This document shows positions 8,718 through 17,373 of a DNA stretch of 64,000 nt, in pieces. A model generated the notes under the pieces. It searched no databases. It was not told where the DNA came from and was given only the letters and a program-made list of their open reading frames with translations. The translations under genes were made by a program, and so were the position numbers. Position 1 is the first letter of the stretch, and every line of letters starts with the position of its first letter. This DNA is from an uncultured Eubacteriales bacterium (GTDB lineage Bacteria > Bacillota > Clostridia > Peptostreptococcales > Anaerovoracaceae): NCBI GenBank assembly GCA_902798745.1, contig CADBXM010000002.1, positions 124,001-188,000 on the forward strand. Reading direction: 5' to 3'.

Positions 8718-9959
8718 ATGAAAGGAAACATAGTAATCGGGCAATCAGGCGGACCGACAGCCGTCATCAATTCGAGCCTCGCAGGCGCTATCAAAGCATC
8801 ATGGAAAGAAGGCATCAGAAGGATCTACGGAATGCACCACGGCATCGAGGGACTTCTTCAGGAAGATATAGTAGATATAGAGGACTATATCACCAGCTCT
8901 CACGATCTTTCGCTTCTCAAGCGTACACCGTCTTCCTTCCTCGGAACATGCCGTTATAAACTGCCTCCTATCGAGGGCAACGAAAAGATCTACGAGAAGA
9001 TCTTCGACATACTCGACAAGAAGAACATCGAATTCTTCCTTTACAACGGAGGAAACGATTCAATGGATACTATCAAGCAGCTCGCGGACTACGCGCTTCA
9101 GCACAACAAAAAGCAGAAGTTCGTCGGCATCCCTAAGACCATCGACAACGATCTGCCTATGACAGACCATTGTCCGGGCTACGGCTCAGCTGCTAAGTAC
9201 ATTGCGACTTCGATGAAAGAGATCATCAGAGACAACGAGAGCTACGGCGTATCAAAGCCGACTATCTGCATCGTTGAGATCATGGGCCGCCACGCGGGTT
9301 GGCTCACAGCATCCGCTGCAATGTCGAGAGACATCGACTGCAATGGTCCTGATCTCATCTATCTCCCTGAGGTTCCTTTCGATACAAAGGACTTCATCAA
9401 GAGGATCAAAGTTCTCGCAAAGAACAAGAAGTCTATAGTAGTAGCTGTTTCTGAAGGACTTCAGGACAAGGACGGTAAATTCATCTGCGAACAGGGCACC
9501 GTCAACGATCATGTTGACGCATTCGGTCACAAACAGCTCGCCGGTACAGCCGCCTACCTCGCAAGCGTAGTCAATCAGGAAACAGGGCTCAAGTCGAGAT
9601 ACATAGAGTTCTCATCTCTTCAGAGATGCGCTGCCCATCTGGCATCACGTATCGACTCGGATGAGGCCTACAACGTCGGCTTCCTGGCTGCAAAGGCTGC
9701 CTTCGACGGAAAAAGCGGAGTGATGGTCACCATTCAGGTAGATCAGAGAGAGCCTTACGTTGAGACATATGACCTCTTCGACGTCCACGAAGTAGCCAAC
9801 GTAGAGCGCAAAGTCCCTCTCAACTGGATCATCAACGACGGCACATACGTAAGTGATGAATACCTCGCATATGCAAGGCCGTTCATCATCGGATCCGTAC
9901 AGCCATACACTGCGGCCGGACTTCCGATCCACATCACGATGAACAAGAAAAAGAGATAA
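8718..9959 (+). CDS. pfp: Pyrophosphate-dependent 6-phosphofructokinase
   Basis: 413-residue phosphofructokinase converting fructose-6-phosphate to the 1,6-bisphosphate. GGNDSMDT near residue 110 has Asp at the position that is Gly in ATP enzymes, and PKTIDNDL near residue 140 has Lys after Pro. Both are known markers of pyrophosphate rather than ATP use. MGRHAGW is also present. PPi use saves ATP and is common in fermentative anaerobes. Single-gene unit with its own promoter and downstream hairpin; ribosome site AAGAGGAAAGAAA. Confidence 0.9.
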   Translation: MKGNIVIGQSGGPTAVINSSLAGAIKASWKEGIRRIYGMHHGIEGLLQEDIVDIEDYITSSHDLSLLKRTPSSFLGTCRYKLPPIEGNEKIYEKIFDILDKKNIEFFLYNGGNDSMDTIKQLADYALQHNKKQKFVGIPKTIDNDLPMTDHCPGYGSAAKYIATSMKEIIRDNESYGVSKPTICIVEIMGRHAGWLTASAAMSRDIDCNGPDLIYLPEVPFDTKDFIKRIKVLAKNKKSIVVAVSEGLQDKDGKFICEQGTVNDHVDAFGHKQLAGTAAYLASVVNQETGLKSRYIEFSSLQRCAAHLASRIDSDEAYNVGFLAAKAAFDGKSGVMVTIQVDQREPYVETYDLFDVHEVANVERKVPLNWIINDGTYVSDEYLAYARPFIIGSVQPYTAAGLPIHITMNKKKR

Positions 9960-9987
9960 TAAGACAAAGCTAAAAAGAAGCCAAGCA

Positions 9988-10013
9988 AATACCCGCCACA
10001 ATTGGCGGGTATT
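9988..10013. terminator. Bidirectional hairpin between convergent genes
   Basis: Perfect 10-bp stem AATACCCGCC / GGCGGGTATT with a 6-base loop, between the convergent pfp and CofE-like genes. The T-tract is poor on either strand, so termination strength is uncertain. Confidence 0.65.
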
Positions 10014-10040
10014 ATTATGCATTGATTTGTTGTCGTCAGA

Positions 10041-11243
10041 TTACTTGCCTGTTGTGTAGTTGTCGAAGTAACCCTGGATATATACTACCGGAGTTCCTTT
10101 GTCGCCCGAGCCTGATGTGAGGTCGCAGAGCGAACCGATGAGATCGGTAAGACGCCTTGGTGTGGTTCCCTCTGAAGCCATCTTGCCTACAAGGCTCTCC
10201 TGAGGCTTGTCCGCTATGGCTTTGGAAACAGCCTTTTTCAGATCCTCGCCTGAAAGATCCGCAAAATCGTTATCAGCAAGGTATTTGAGCTTGAGCTCAT
10301 TAGGAGTTCCCTTAAGTCCGTTTGTGTAAAACGGGGATACAACAGGATCGGCGAGTTCCCAGATCTTGCCTACAGGATCCTTGAACGCTCCGTCGCCGTA
10401 AATCATCACCTCAACGTGCTTGCCTGTAGCAGACAGCATATTGGACTGTATTGTATCTACGAGCGGCTGGGCATCTCTTGGGAAGAGCTTTACAGTGCCT
10501 TCCGTGGCCTTGTTGGATCCTAGCAGTCCGTAGTCTTCATTATATCCGCTGCCATTCACAGGAGAATTCAGGATCTCATCCATTCCGTATACGGTAGCGC
10601 CCGCTGCTCTGAGTTTTCTCTTGGTGCGCTCGCGTGTATGGATATCGCAATTGATAACGTTCTTTGTGTAATTGAGGATCTCCTCAGCGTGGTTGGCGAA
10701 GACGATCTCAGCCTCGGCTCCGGCCTCCCTTATAATGTCGCTGTAATAAGCAACGTAATCAACACCGGTAAACTGATGCTTGTTCTCTCCGAATAGTTCT
10801 CTGTACTTTTCAAGAGAGAGGACATCGCTGTATGGGTTGACACCGGAATCATCGATCTGATCCATGGTGAGAAGCGCGTTTCCAACCTCGTCAGATGGGT
10901 AGCTGAGCATAAGCACGATCTTTTTCGCGCCCATTGCCATGCCTCTCAGACAGATGGCGAAACGGTTACGAGACAGTATAGGCCAGACAATACCGATCGT
11001 ATCTCCGCCGAGCTTTGTTTTTACGTCTTCAGCAATATCTTCAACTCTCGCGTAATTGCCCTGGCATCTCGCGACTACGGACTCCGTTATACATATGATG
11101 TCTCTGTCTCTTACTTCAAAACCGTCATCCGACTTCGCCGCCTCGAGTACGCTTTCGGTTACCATTGCCGCAAGATCATCGCCCTCGCGGAATATCGGGC
11201 ATCTTATGCCGCGTGAAACAGTGCCAACTTTTCTCTCACTCAT
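10041..11243 (-). CDS. CofE-like ligase (coenzyme F420-0:L-glutamate ligase family)
   Basis: 400 residues resembling the CofE/F420 gamma-glutamyl ligase fold (GIRCPIFREGDDLAAMV near the N-terminus, DIICITESVVAR). CofE adds glutamate to F420-0 in methanogens and actinobacteria. I see no other F420 gene here and this type of anaerobe is not known to make F420, so the true substrate is probably different. It is last in the nagB-glmM-hexapeptide operon (good GGAGAAAAAC site, 9-base gap), which suggests a link to amino-sugar or cell-wall precursors. The family call is fairly sure; the function is unknown. Confidence 0.72.
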   Translation of the reverse strand: MSERKVGTVSRGIRCPIFREGDDLAAMVTESVLEAAKSDDGFEVRDRDIICITESVVARCQGNYARVEDIAEDVKTKLGGDTIGIVWPILSRNRFAICLRGMAMGAKKIVLMLSYPSDEVGNALLTMDQIDDSGVNPYSDVLSLEKYRELFGENKHQFTGVDYVAYYSDIIREAGAEAEIVFANHAEEILNYTKNVINCDIHTRERTKRKLRAAGATVYGMDEILNSPVNGSGYNEDYGLLGSNKATEGTVKLFPRDAQPLVDTIQSNMLSATGKHVEVMIYGDGAFKDPVGKIWELADPVVSPFYTNGLKGTPNELKLKYLADNDFADLSGEDLKKAVSKAIADKPQESLVGKMASEGTTPRRLTDLIGSLCDLTSGSGDKGTPVVYIQGYFDNYTTGK

Positions 11244-11252
11244 GTTTTTCTC

Positions 11253-11915
11253 CTATTTGTTTTTTGATGCTATAACTCCGTTGTTTTTCCAGATGCTGTT
11301 CTCAGGGATGACTCCTCTGACGCAGGATGTAGGATAAACATTGGAATTGCACCCGATCACCGTACCCGGATTAAGGACTGCGTTGCAACCTACCTCAACG
11401 TGGTCACCAAGCATAGCGCCGAATTTTTTGATGCCTGTCTCGATTTGTTCAGTACCGTTATGGACCACTACCAGTTGCTTGTCCGCCTTCACGTTGGAAG
11501 TGATCGAACCTGCGCCCATATGGCTGTAATGACCGAGTATGGAATCGCCGACGTAATTATAATGAGGAGTCTGCACATGGTCAAATAAAATCACGTTTTT
11601 AAGTTCAACCGAATTGCCTACCACACAATCCGCTCCAACGAGGGCACTGCCTCTAACGAACGCGCAGTGTCTCACCTCAGTGTTTGGGCCGATGATGCAT
11701 GGAGCTCCGAGATATGCGCTCGGGAACACCTTAGCGGTCTTATGGACCCATACATTCTCGTTGACCTCTTCATATTCTTCCGGATCGAGGGTCGGTCCGA
11801 GTTGAAGTATGAATTCCTTTATACCTTTGAGCGCTTCCCATGGATAGGTAAACTGTGAAAGATATTCTTTCGCAAGTGTATGGTCTAAATCATATAAATC
11901 TTTGATAGTATACAT
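11253..11915 (-). CDS. Hexapeptide-repeat (left-handed beta helix) GlmU-C-like protein
   Basis: 220 residues. After about 55 N-terminal residues there is a run of imperfect hexapeptide repeats (for example GAPCIIGP, GADCVVGN, LGDHVEVG, PGTVIGCN), giving the left-handed beta-helix fold of the acetyltransferase half of GlmU. No nucleotidyltransferase domain is attached. Lying just after glmM, it may acetylate glucosamine-1-phosphate or a related sugar as a stand-alone domain; this is an inference from context. Start has a clear AAGGAG site. Confidence 0.78.
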   Translation of the reverse strand: MYTIKDLYDLDHTLAKEYLSQFTYPWEALKGIKEFILQLGPTLDPEEYEEVNENVWVHKTAKVFPSAYLGAPCIIGPNTEVRHCAFVRGSALVGADCVVGNSVELKNVILFDHVQTPHYNYVGDSILGHYSHMGAGSITSNVKADKQLVVVHNGTEQIETGIKKFGAMLGDHVEVGCNAVLNPGTVIGCNSNVYPTSCVRGVIPENSIWKNNGVIASKNK

Positions 11916-11933
11916 AACTTCTCCTTACAGCCC

Positions 11934-13286
11934 CTAATCTTCGATGAGATGTCCCTTTTTGCGGATGACATCTATGATCTGATCGACGTATTTCTCGCAT
12001 TCCTCTTCGGTAGGAGCTTCAGCCATGACTCGGATCACAGGTTCTGTGCCGGATTCTCTGAGGAGTGTGCGTCCCTTATCGCCAAGAGCCTTCTTTGCCG
12101 CCTGATCTGCCGCCAGAACATCAGGATCTGCCATGCAGTCGGCCTTGCTCTTAACTCTTACGTTCTTGAGTACCTGTGGATAGAACACTACAGGAGCAGC
12201 GAGCTCACTCATAGGTTTCTTGCGTGCGAGCATTGCTTCCATCAGCTTGAGAGAAGTGAGGATGCCGTCGCCTGTTGTAGCGTACTTTGTGAAGATGATA
12301 TGGCCGCTCTGCTCTCCGCCTATGCGGTGGCCGTTCTGGACCATATTCTCATATACGTACTTGTCACCCACCTTGGTCTGCTCATACTCGATACCTACTT
12401 CATCGAGGGCTTTGTAAAGTCCGAAGTTGGACATTACGGTCGTCACGACTTTGTTGTTGAGCAGTTTGCCTCTCTCCTTCATGTACAGTCCATAGATATA
12501 GAGGATGTGATCACCTGTTACCACATTGCCCTTCTCATCCACGCAGAGGCAGCGGTCGGCGTCTCCGTCATACGCGAAACCTACATCAAGACCGTTGTCC
12601 ACAACGAACTTTTGCAGATGCTCGATATGAGTGGAACCGCAGTTGGTATTGATGTTATAACCATCCGGATTGTCGTTCATAACGTAGAGCTTAGCTCCGA
12701 GAGCTTCGAATACGCCCTTCGCGATCTGCCATGCAGCTCCGTTAGCCACATCGAGTCCCACCTTGACATCCTTGAATCCAAATTTGCTCATCGAAATAAG
12801 GTATCCGATGTAGCGGTTACGTCCCGAAACGTAGTCGACTGTGCGACCGATATCTTCGCGTTCCGCCATAGGCACTTCCATCTCGCCATCGATATACTGC
12901 TCGATCTTGAGAAGTGTCTCCTCGTCCATCTTCTCGCCATGATTGTTGACGATCTTGATACCGTTGTCGTAATACGGATTATGCGAAGCTGAGATCATGA
13001 TACCGCAGTCAAAATCATCGACTCTTGCGATATATGAGACCGATGGTGTCGTGGTAACATGCATGATATACGCGTCAGCGCCTGATGCCATAAGGCCGGT
13101 GCAGAGTGCGTACTCGAACATGTAGCTTGAGCGCCTTGTATCCTTACCGATAACTACCTTGGCTTTTCGGTCGAGTCTCGCACCGTAATACCAGCCAAGA
13201 AAACGTCCGATCTTGATCGCGTGGTCGAATGTAAGATTCTTGTTAGCTTCGCCACGGAAGCCGTCTGTACCAAAATATTTACCCAT
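11934..13286 (-). CDS. glmM: Phosphoglucosamine mutase
   Basis: 450-residue alpha-D-phosphohexomutase converting glucosamine-6-phosphate to glucosamine-1-phosphate for peptidoglycan precursors. It shows the active serine loop ISASHNP, the metal loop YDGDADRC, the sugar loop GGEQSGH and the C-terminal phosphate loop RESGTEPVIRV. Its ATG shares one base with the nagB stop (TAATG), so translation is coupled. In Bacillus glmM follows cdaA-cdaR and its product binds and inhibits CdaA. Here a divergent gene pair separates them. Confidence 0.96.
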   Translation of the reverse strand: MGKYFGTDGFRGEANKNLTFDHAIKIGRFLGWYYGARLDRKAKVVIGKDTRRSSYMFEYALCTGLMASGADAYIMHVTTTPSVSYIARVDDFDCGIMISASHNPYYDNGIKIVNNHGEKMDEETLLKIEQYIDGEMEVPMAEREDIGRTVDYVSGRNRYIGYLISMSKFGFKDVKVGLDVANGAAWQIAKGVFEALGAKLYVMNDNPDGYNINTNCGSTHIEHLQKFVVDNGLDVGFAYDGDADRCLCVDEKGNVVTGDHILYIYGLYMKERGKLLNNKVVTTVMSNFGLYKALDEVGIEYEQTKVGDKYVYENMVQNGHRIGGEQSGHIIFTKYATTGDGILTSLKLMEAMLARKKPMSELAAPVVFYPQVLKNVRVKSKADCMADPDVLAADQAAKKALGDKGRTLLRESGTEPVIRVMAEAPTEEECEKYVDQIIDVIRKKGHLIED

Positions 13287-14077
13287 TACAGTCTCTCTCT
13301 CCTTTCGATATCGAGGAAGTACTTGTAAGTATCGACTGTTAGCTCACCGCAAGCCTCTTCATCGCATGCGATGATCGCCGCATTGTGCATCTGAAGAGCC
13401 GAGCATGTCCACTTCTGGCTCACTCCGCCCTCTACTACTGCAGCCATGGCTCTTGCCTTGTTATGACCGCTGATGAGTACGAGCACTTCTTTGGAATCAG
13501 TTACTGTACCGATACCAACGGAAAGCGCCTGAGCCGGAACTGCTTCAGGATCGTTTCCGAAGAATCTCGAATTGACGATCCTTGTATCCGTAGTGAGGTC
13601 TCTCAGGCCGGTTCTCGATGACAGAGAAGTGAAAGGCTCATTGAAAGCGAGGTGACCGTCAACGCCGATACCTCCCATAAAGAGATCTATACCGCCATAG
13701 CTCGCGATCTTCTCCTCATAGCGCGCACATTCACCTTCAGGGTCATCAGTCATACCGTTAAGGATATTGATGTTCTCCGCCTTCATGTCTACGAGATGGT
13801 CGAAGAAGTTATCATGCATGAAGTACCAGTAGCTCTGGTCGTGTTCATGAGGAAGTCCAAGGTACTCGTCCATGTTGAATGTGACCACATTGGCAAAAGA
13901 GACTTCGCCTGCTTTGTTCTTGGCGATCAGCTCCTTGTAAACGCCGATCGGGGAAGAACCAGTAGGAAGTCCGAGCACGAAAGGTCTGTCTTCTTTGTGA
14001 GCGTTGATCTTGTCAGCGATGTAATTCGCAGCCCACTTACACATCTTGTCATAATCGTCCTGTATTACTACTCTCAT
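13286..14077 (-). CDS. nagB: Glucosamine-6-phosphate deaminase
   Basis: 263-residue enzyme interconverting glucosamine-6-phosphate and fructose-6-phosphate plus ammonia. [13 protein letters not shown] is the phosphate-binding start; NMDEY and [14 protein letters not shown] carry the catalytic Asp and His. Normal length. First gene of nagB-glmM-hexapeptide-CofE-like. With glmM next to it, it could run toward amino-sugar synthesis or feed amino sugars into glycolysis; no glmS or nagA is in the window. Confidence 0.95.
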   Translation of the reverse strand: MRVVIQDDYDKMCKWAANYIADKINAHKEDRPFVLGLPTGSSPIGVYKELIAKNKAGEVSFANVVTFNMDEYLGLPHEHDQSYWYFMHDNFFDHLVDMKAENINILNGMTDDPEGECARYEEKIASYGGIDLFMGGIGVDGHLAFNEPFTSLSSRTGLRDLTTDTRIVNSRFFGNDPEAVPAQALSVGIGTVTDSKEVLVLISGHNKARAMAAVVEGGVSQKWTCSALQMHNAAIIACDEEACGELTVDTYKYFLDIERRERL

Positions 14078-14161
14078 TTTTTATCTCCTTTTGTTAGATC
14101 GCGCGGGATCTCTCCCTGCGCTGTTTATCCTCCGTATGAAATAGTATCATTCACGATAAGC

Positions 14162-14175
14162 TTCGTAAATACGAA
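14162..14175. promoter_or_regulatory. Inverted repeat over the likely nagB promoter
   Basis: TTCGTA-AA-TACGAA, two perfect 6-base arms, lies between nagB and the toxin-like gene. On the minus strand a weak promoter TTTACG-17-TACTAT overlaps it, so it may be an operator for the nagB operon. The regulator is not identifiable from the sequence. Confidence 0.35.
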
Positions 14176-14188
14176 ACTCCAAATTCCT

Positions 14189-14217
14189 TTGAATTTATAC
14201 TCCTGTGGGAGTATAAT
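14189..14217 (+). promoter_or_regulatory. Promoter with built-in operator for the DUF3990/HTH pair
   Basis: TTGAAT (14189-14194), a 17-base spacer, then TATAAT (14212-14217). A perfect inverted repeat TTATACTCC-tgtg-GGAGTATAA (14195-14216) fills the spacer and most of the -10. A repressor bound there would block RNA polymerase directly. The ATG of the first gene begins at 14225, only 7 bases after the -10, so transcripts should start at or next to the start codon. Confidence 0.75.
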
Positions 14218-14224
14218 ACTACAT

Positions 14225-14887
14225 ATGGGGATAACTATATATCACGGATCGGAACATATAGTAAGAAGGCCTGAATTCGGCTCGGGAAATGTGTATAACG
14301 ATTTCGGGCTGGGATTTTATTGCAGCGAGAGCGCCAGGAGCGCAGCGGAATGGGCTGTACAAAGAGACCGAAACGGTTTTGTTTCTGCTTTCAACATCGA
14401 TACCGACCGTCTAAGGATCATCAATCTCTGCAGTTCCAGATACACACCTCTTCACTGGCTCGCTGTAATGTTCAACTTCCGCGAGTTCGATCTTTCATCC
14501 CTGACCGCGCACAGATCCAGAGAGTATATCAATAAGCATTTCAATGTGGACTTTCAGGATTCTGATTGCATCATTGGCTACAGAGCGGATGATGTTTGTT
14601 TTAAATTCGCCCAAGATTTTATCGACGGTAAATTGTCATATCAAAGTTTAAAATCATATCTGATGGGAAGCGACTCCAACCGCCAGTTTGTCCTCAAGAG
14701 CAACCGTGCTTTTGAGAGTATATCTTTTGCCGGGTATGAACCCGCCCTTTCTGACGCCTATTTTGCCGAAGACTATGCAAGGGAGATCTGCGCGCTCAGA
14801 TCGGTGAAACCATATATTAATAAGAAGGATCTTTATATCGACAGAATTATCGAAGAGGAGATAAGCGCCTATGATACACGCTTATGA
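14225..14887 (+). CDS. DUF3990-family protein, putative ADP-ribosyltransferase-fold toxin
   Basis: 220 residues. ITIYHGSEHIV near the start, NDFGLGFYCSE around residues 25-35 and CIIGYRADDVCFKFA farther on match the DUF3990 family as I remember it. His7 and Tyr32 sit where ADP-ribosyltransferase folds carry their H-Y residues. The family is suspected, not proven, to be a toxin. Its end overlaps the HTH gene by 17 bases, as expected for a toxin-antitoxin pair. No Shine-Dalgarno is present and the promoter sits against the ATG, implying a leaderless mRNA. A longer upstream frame crosses the promoter and nagB and is rejected. Confidence 0.72.
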   Translation: MGITIYHGSEHIVRRPEFGSGNVYNDFGLGFYCSESARSAAEWAVQRDRNGFVSAFNIDTDRLRIINLCSSRYTPLHWLAVMFNFREFDLSSLTAHRSREYINKHFNVDFQDSDCIIGYRADDVCFKFAQDFIDGKLSYQSLKSYLMGSDSNRQFVLKSNRAFESISFAGYEPALSDAYFAEDYAREICALRSVKPYINKKDLYIDRIIEEEISAYDTRL

Positions 14888-15602
14888 TGAAGCGCTTAGA
14901 GAAAACGCCCGTGACACGCTTGGAAGAATGCTGGACTATTCGGTCCACAGTCTTCACATGGATGTCGGTAATATGCTGGCTTTATTTGCTGCTTCGGGAG
15001 CATCTGCCCTTTTCGAAAGAGGCGATATAAGGACTATTGCAGGTATGTCAGGGATCGAGTTGGCATATCATGTACTCGGAAGCTGCGGCATTTCCTACGA
15101 GAGGACTCCTGCAAGGCGTACTCGCACCCTCAGTGGAGAATACCATCTCGGCAGCTGTATTGCGGATATCCAATACAGGCTCTCACTTCCTTTTTCAGAA
15201 ATATTGAAATATTTTCCCTTCCGTGATTTCCTTTCAGAGCATGCGGATTTACGAGCAGATTATCTTTCATCTTTGCCTCTGACCATCAGTTCCGAAGAAA
15301 GAACCATCGGGTTGTTGGAATTCGGCAATAAGTTTACCATCGAAGCTGTTGAAAAATACGTGAAAAAAATGAACGAAGCAAGCGGCAGAAACCCCGGAGC
15401 GCTTCTGAAAGATGCACGCATAAAAAACGGCCTCAGCCAGAGTGCTCTGGCGAAGGTCGCGGACATTCCTCTGAGGACCCTGCAGCAGTATGAACAGGGT
15501 CAAAAGGATATCAGAAAGGCGAGATCCGAATACCTTGTTTCCCTCGCTTCCGTCCTTAACACGGAGCCTTCAAAACTTATTCCTCGTCTTCCTTCTGTTT
15601 GA
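14871..15602 (+). CDS. XRE-type HTH protein, probable antitoxin/autoregulator
   Basis: 243 residues. The C-terminal third (about 178-240) is a helix-turn-helix of the XRE/Cro type: LLKDARIKNGLSQSALAKVA followed by PLRTLQQYEQG. The N-terminal 170 residues are of unknown family and may be the part that neutralises the DUF3990 partner. It overlaps the toxin-like gene by 17 bases and is therefore co-translated. It is the obvious candidate to bind the palindrome at 14195-14216. Its last 26 bases overlap the 3' end of cdaR on the other strand. Confidence 0.68.
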   Translation: MIHAYDEALRENARDTLGRMLDYSVHSLHMDVGNMLALFAASGASALFERGDIRTIAGMSGIELAYHVLGSCGISYERTPARRTRTLSGEYHLGSCIADIQYRLSLPFSEILKYFPFRDFLSEHADLRADYLSSLPLTISSEERTIGLLEFGNKFTIEAVEKYVKKMNEASGRNPGALLKDARIKNGLSQSALAKVADIPLRTLQQYEQGQKDIRKARSEYLVSLASVLNTEPSKLIPRLPSV

Positions 15603-16515
15603 CTGTCAGTTTCATCATCTGTCCCAAAGAGTCGTCTGCAATATATACACCCTCAGGAAGATCATACTCGATTGGGATTTCCTCATCAACATATGTATAA
15701 CTCACATCTATCTCTGTCGAGATCACGCTCGATATCTTATTGACCGCATCCTTCGATCCTTTGATCGTAACAGTGTCCGGAGCGGTGTACGTTCTCTCGT
15801 AGTTGTCCTCAGATTCATCCTTGACCGACATATAAAGCTTCACGGTTTTCGTGTATCCCGCTCTTGCATCAAGAGACACTTCTTTTGGTGTTATTACAAC
15901 ATGTGGGATAGGATTTCCTTCTCTGTCAAGAGCCTGCAGATCCAAGGTGAAACTCTTTAATTTATCAGACAAGTCTTCTCTGTTGAGTACCGCAGCGACC
16001 TTGCTGATCTTATCGAACATATCAGCCGAACAACTTACGTCAGCCATAACACTGCTAAGATCATGGACTATCGGTTCCTCGTCTTCCTCTACGCCCTCGG
16101 CATACACCACTTCTATATCCATGGTCTCGCTTCTGATCCTGGCAACTTCAATATTCGCTGACGTTGCGCTTACAGAAGAAACTTTTGTCCCGGAAGGTCC
16201 GCTGACACTCAGCTCAACGTTGTTTTCTCCCGCAACGCATTCCGATACATCTACGCTCGCCTCAATATCTTCTGCTGATATCAAACTTCCGTCAACTCTC
16301 TTTTGGCTTAGGGTCACCGCTACGTTTTCAAGGCTCGAGCTGCTTACTGCAAGCCCTCTCTCAGCGAGTTCCTTTTCTCCCGAAAAACTGACCGGCACTT
16401 CTGTGTATTTGACCAGAGTCATCGGGTCATAGTTGTACACTACAAAGACCCAGGCAGCAATCGAAACGAGGATCGCTATAACCATATTAATGATTTTACG
16501 GCTGCTATCCGTCAT
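15577..16515 (-). CDS. cdaR: YbbR-domain regulator of diadenylate cyclase
   Basis: 312 residues: one N-terminal membrane helix (about 8-28) followed by YbbR-type extracytoplasmic repeats. YbbR/CdaR proteins are encoded with CdaA and modulate its c-di-AMP synthesis in Bacillus and Listeria. The gene begins one base after cdaA ends. In many Firmicutes glmM comes next; here the following genes are the convergent DUF3990/HTH pair, and the 3' ends overlap by 26 bases with no terminator that I can see. Confidence 0.88.
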   Translation of the reverse strand: MTDSSRKIINMVIAILVSIAAWVFVVYNYDPMTLVKYTEVPVSFSGEKELAERGLAVSSSSLENVAVTLSQKRVDGSLISAEDIEASVDVSECVAGENNVELSVSGPSGTKVSSVSATSANIEVARIRSETMDIEVVYAEGVEEDEEPIVHDLSSVMADVSCSADMFDKISKVAAVLNREDLSDKLKSFTLDLQALDREGNPIPHVVITPKEVSLDARAGYTKTVKLYMSVKDESEDNYERTYTAPDTVTIKGSKDAVNKISSVISTEIDVSYTYVDEEIPIEYDLPEGVYIADDSLGQMMKLTVKQKEDEE

Positions 16516-16516
16516 T

Positions 16517-17347
16517 TCATTTATCTCCCTTCGGTCCGAAAAGTCTTGAGATCAGAGTCTTGTTTTCTTTTGGTTGGATATAAATATCCAGAAGCATCTT
16601 CTCCAAAGACTTTAGGTCGAGGAAACGTTTCAGTATGCCGTTCTGAGCTACACTGATCGCTCCTGTCTCTTCGGAGACGATTATTACGAACGCATCAGAC
16701 ACCTCGCTGATACCAACTCCGGCTCTGTGTCTGGTTCCGAGATTCTTTCCTATATTGGCTCGGCTTGTCAGAGGAAGCACGCAGCTGGCGGCATACACCT
16801 TGTCGCCTCTGATTATCACCGCCCCGTCATGTAGCGGAGATCCTTCGTAGAACAGATTGCCAAGCAACCTAACTGAAATCACAGCATCTACGACTACACC
16901 GGTTTCGATGATGTCGTTGAGCATGGTTTCGCGCTCTATCACCATCAGGGCTCCTGTGCGTGTTGTGCTGAATTCGTCCGTAGCGTCGACTATTACATTG
17001 ACAGTATGATACGCCTCTTCTTTACTGATATTCAGCACCCTGTCGCTGAAAAAACCTCTTCTGCCTATTTGCTCCAGCGCGCGTCTAATCTCAGGCTGGA
17101 ACAGTATGACTATGGCGATGAGGCCAACAGTGATGAGTCTCGTAAGCAGCCAATTGAGAAGGCTCAGATCCAGCAACTCTGACAGCACAAATGCAGCCAC
17201 TATCAAAAGAACGCCTCTGAAAAGCTGCTGAGCTCTGGTCTCTCTGATAAAGTTGAGCAGCTCATAGACGAGGAACGCAACAAGACCGATATCTATTACA
17301 TCGGTCATCTTGATGCTCATAAATATTCCTGTCAGACTTTCAAGCAT
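16517..17347 (-). CDS. cdaA: Diadenylate cyclase CdaA (DisA_N domain)
   Basis: 276-residue membrane enzyme joining two ATP into c-di-AMP, which controls potassium uptake and cell-wall homeostasis. Three N-terminal hydrophobic helices (roughly 15-100) precede the DAC domain, with the signature LHDGAVII near residue 173 and GTRHRAG near residue 206. Length matches CdaA/DacA. It follows the LCP-family gene by 26 bases and is followed by cdaR. A kup-type potassium transporter, a usual c-di-AMP target family, lies at 38.8 kb. Confidence 0.95.
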   Translation of the reverse strand: MLESLTGIFMSIKMTDVIDIGLVAFLVYELLNFIRETRAQQLFRGVLLIVAAFVLSELLDLSLLNWLLTRLITVGLIAIVILFQPEIRRALEQIGRRGFFSDRVLNISKEEAYHTVNVIVDATDEFSTTRTGALMVIERETMLNDIIETGVVVDAVISVRLLGNLFYEGSPLHDGAVIIRGDKVYAASCVLPLTSRANIGKNLGTRHRAGVGISEVSDAFVIIVSEETGAISVAQNGILKRFLDLKSLEKMLLDIYIQPKENKTLISRLFGPKGDK

Positions 17348-17373
17348 TCTTTTACTTCCTTATATATATTGAT

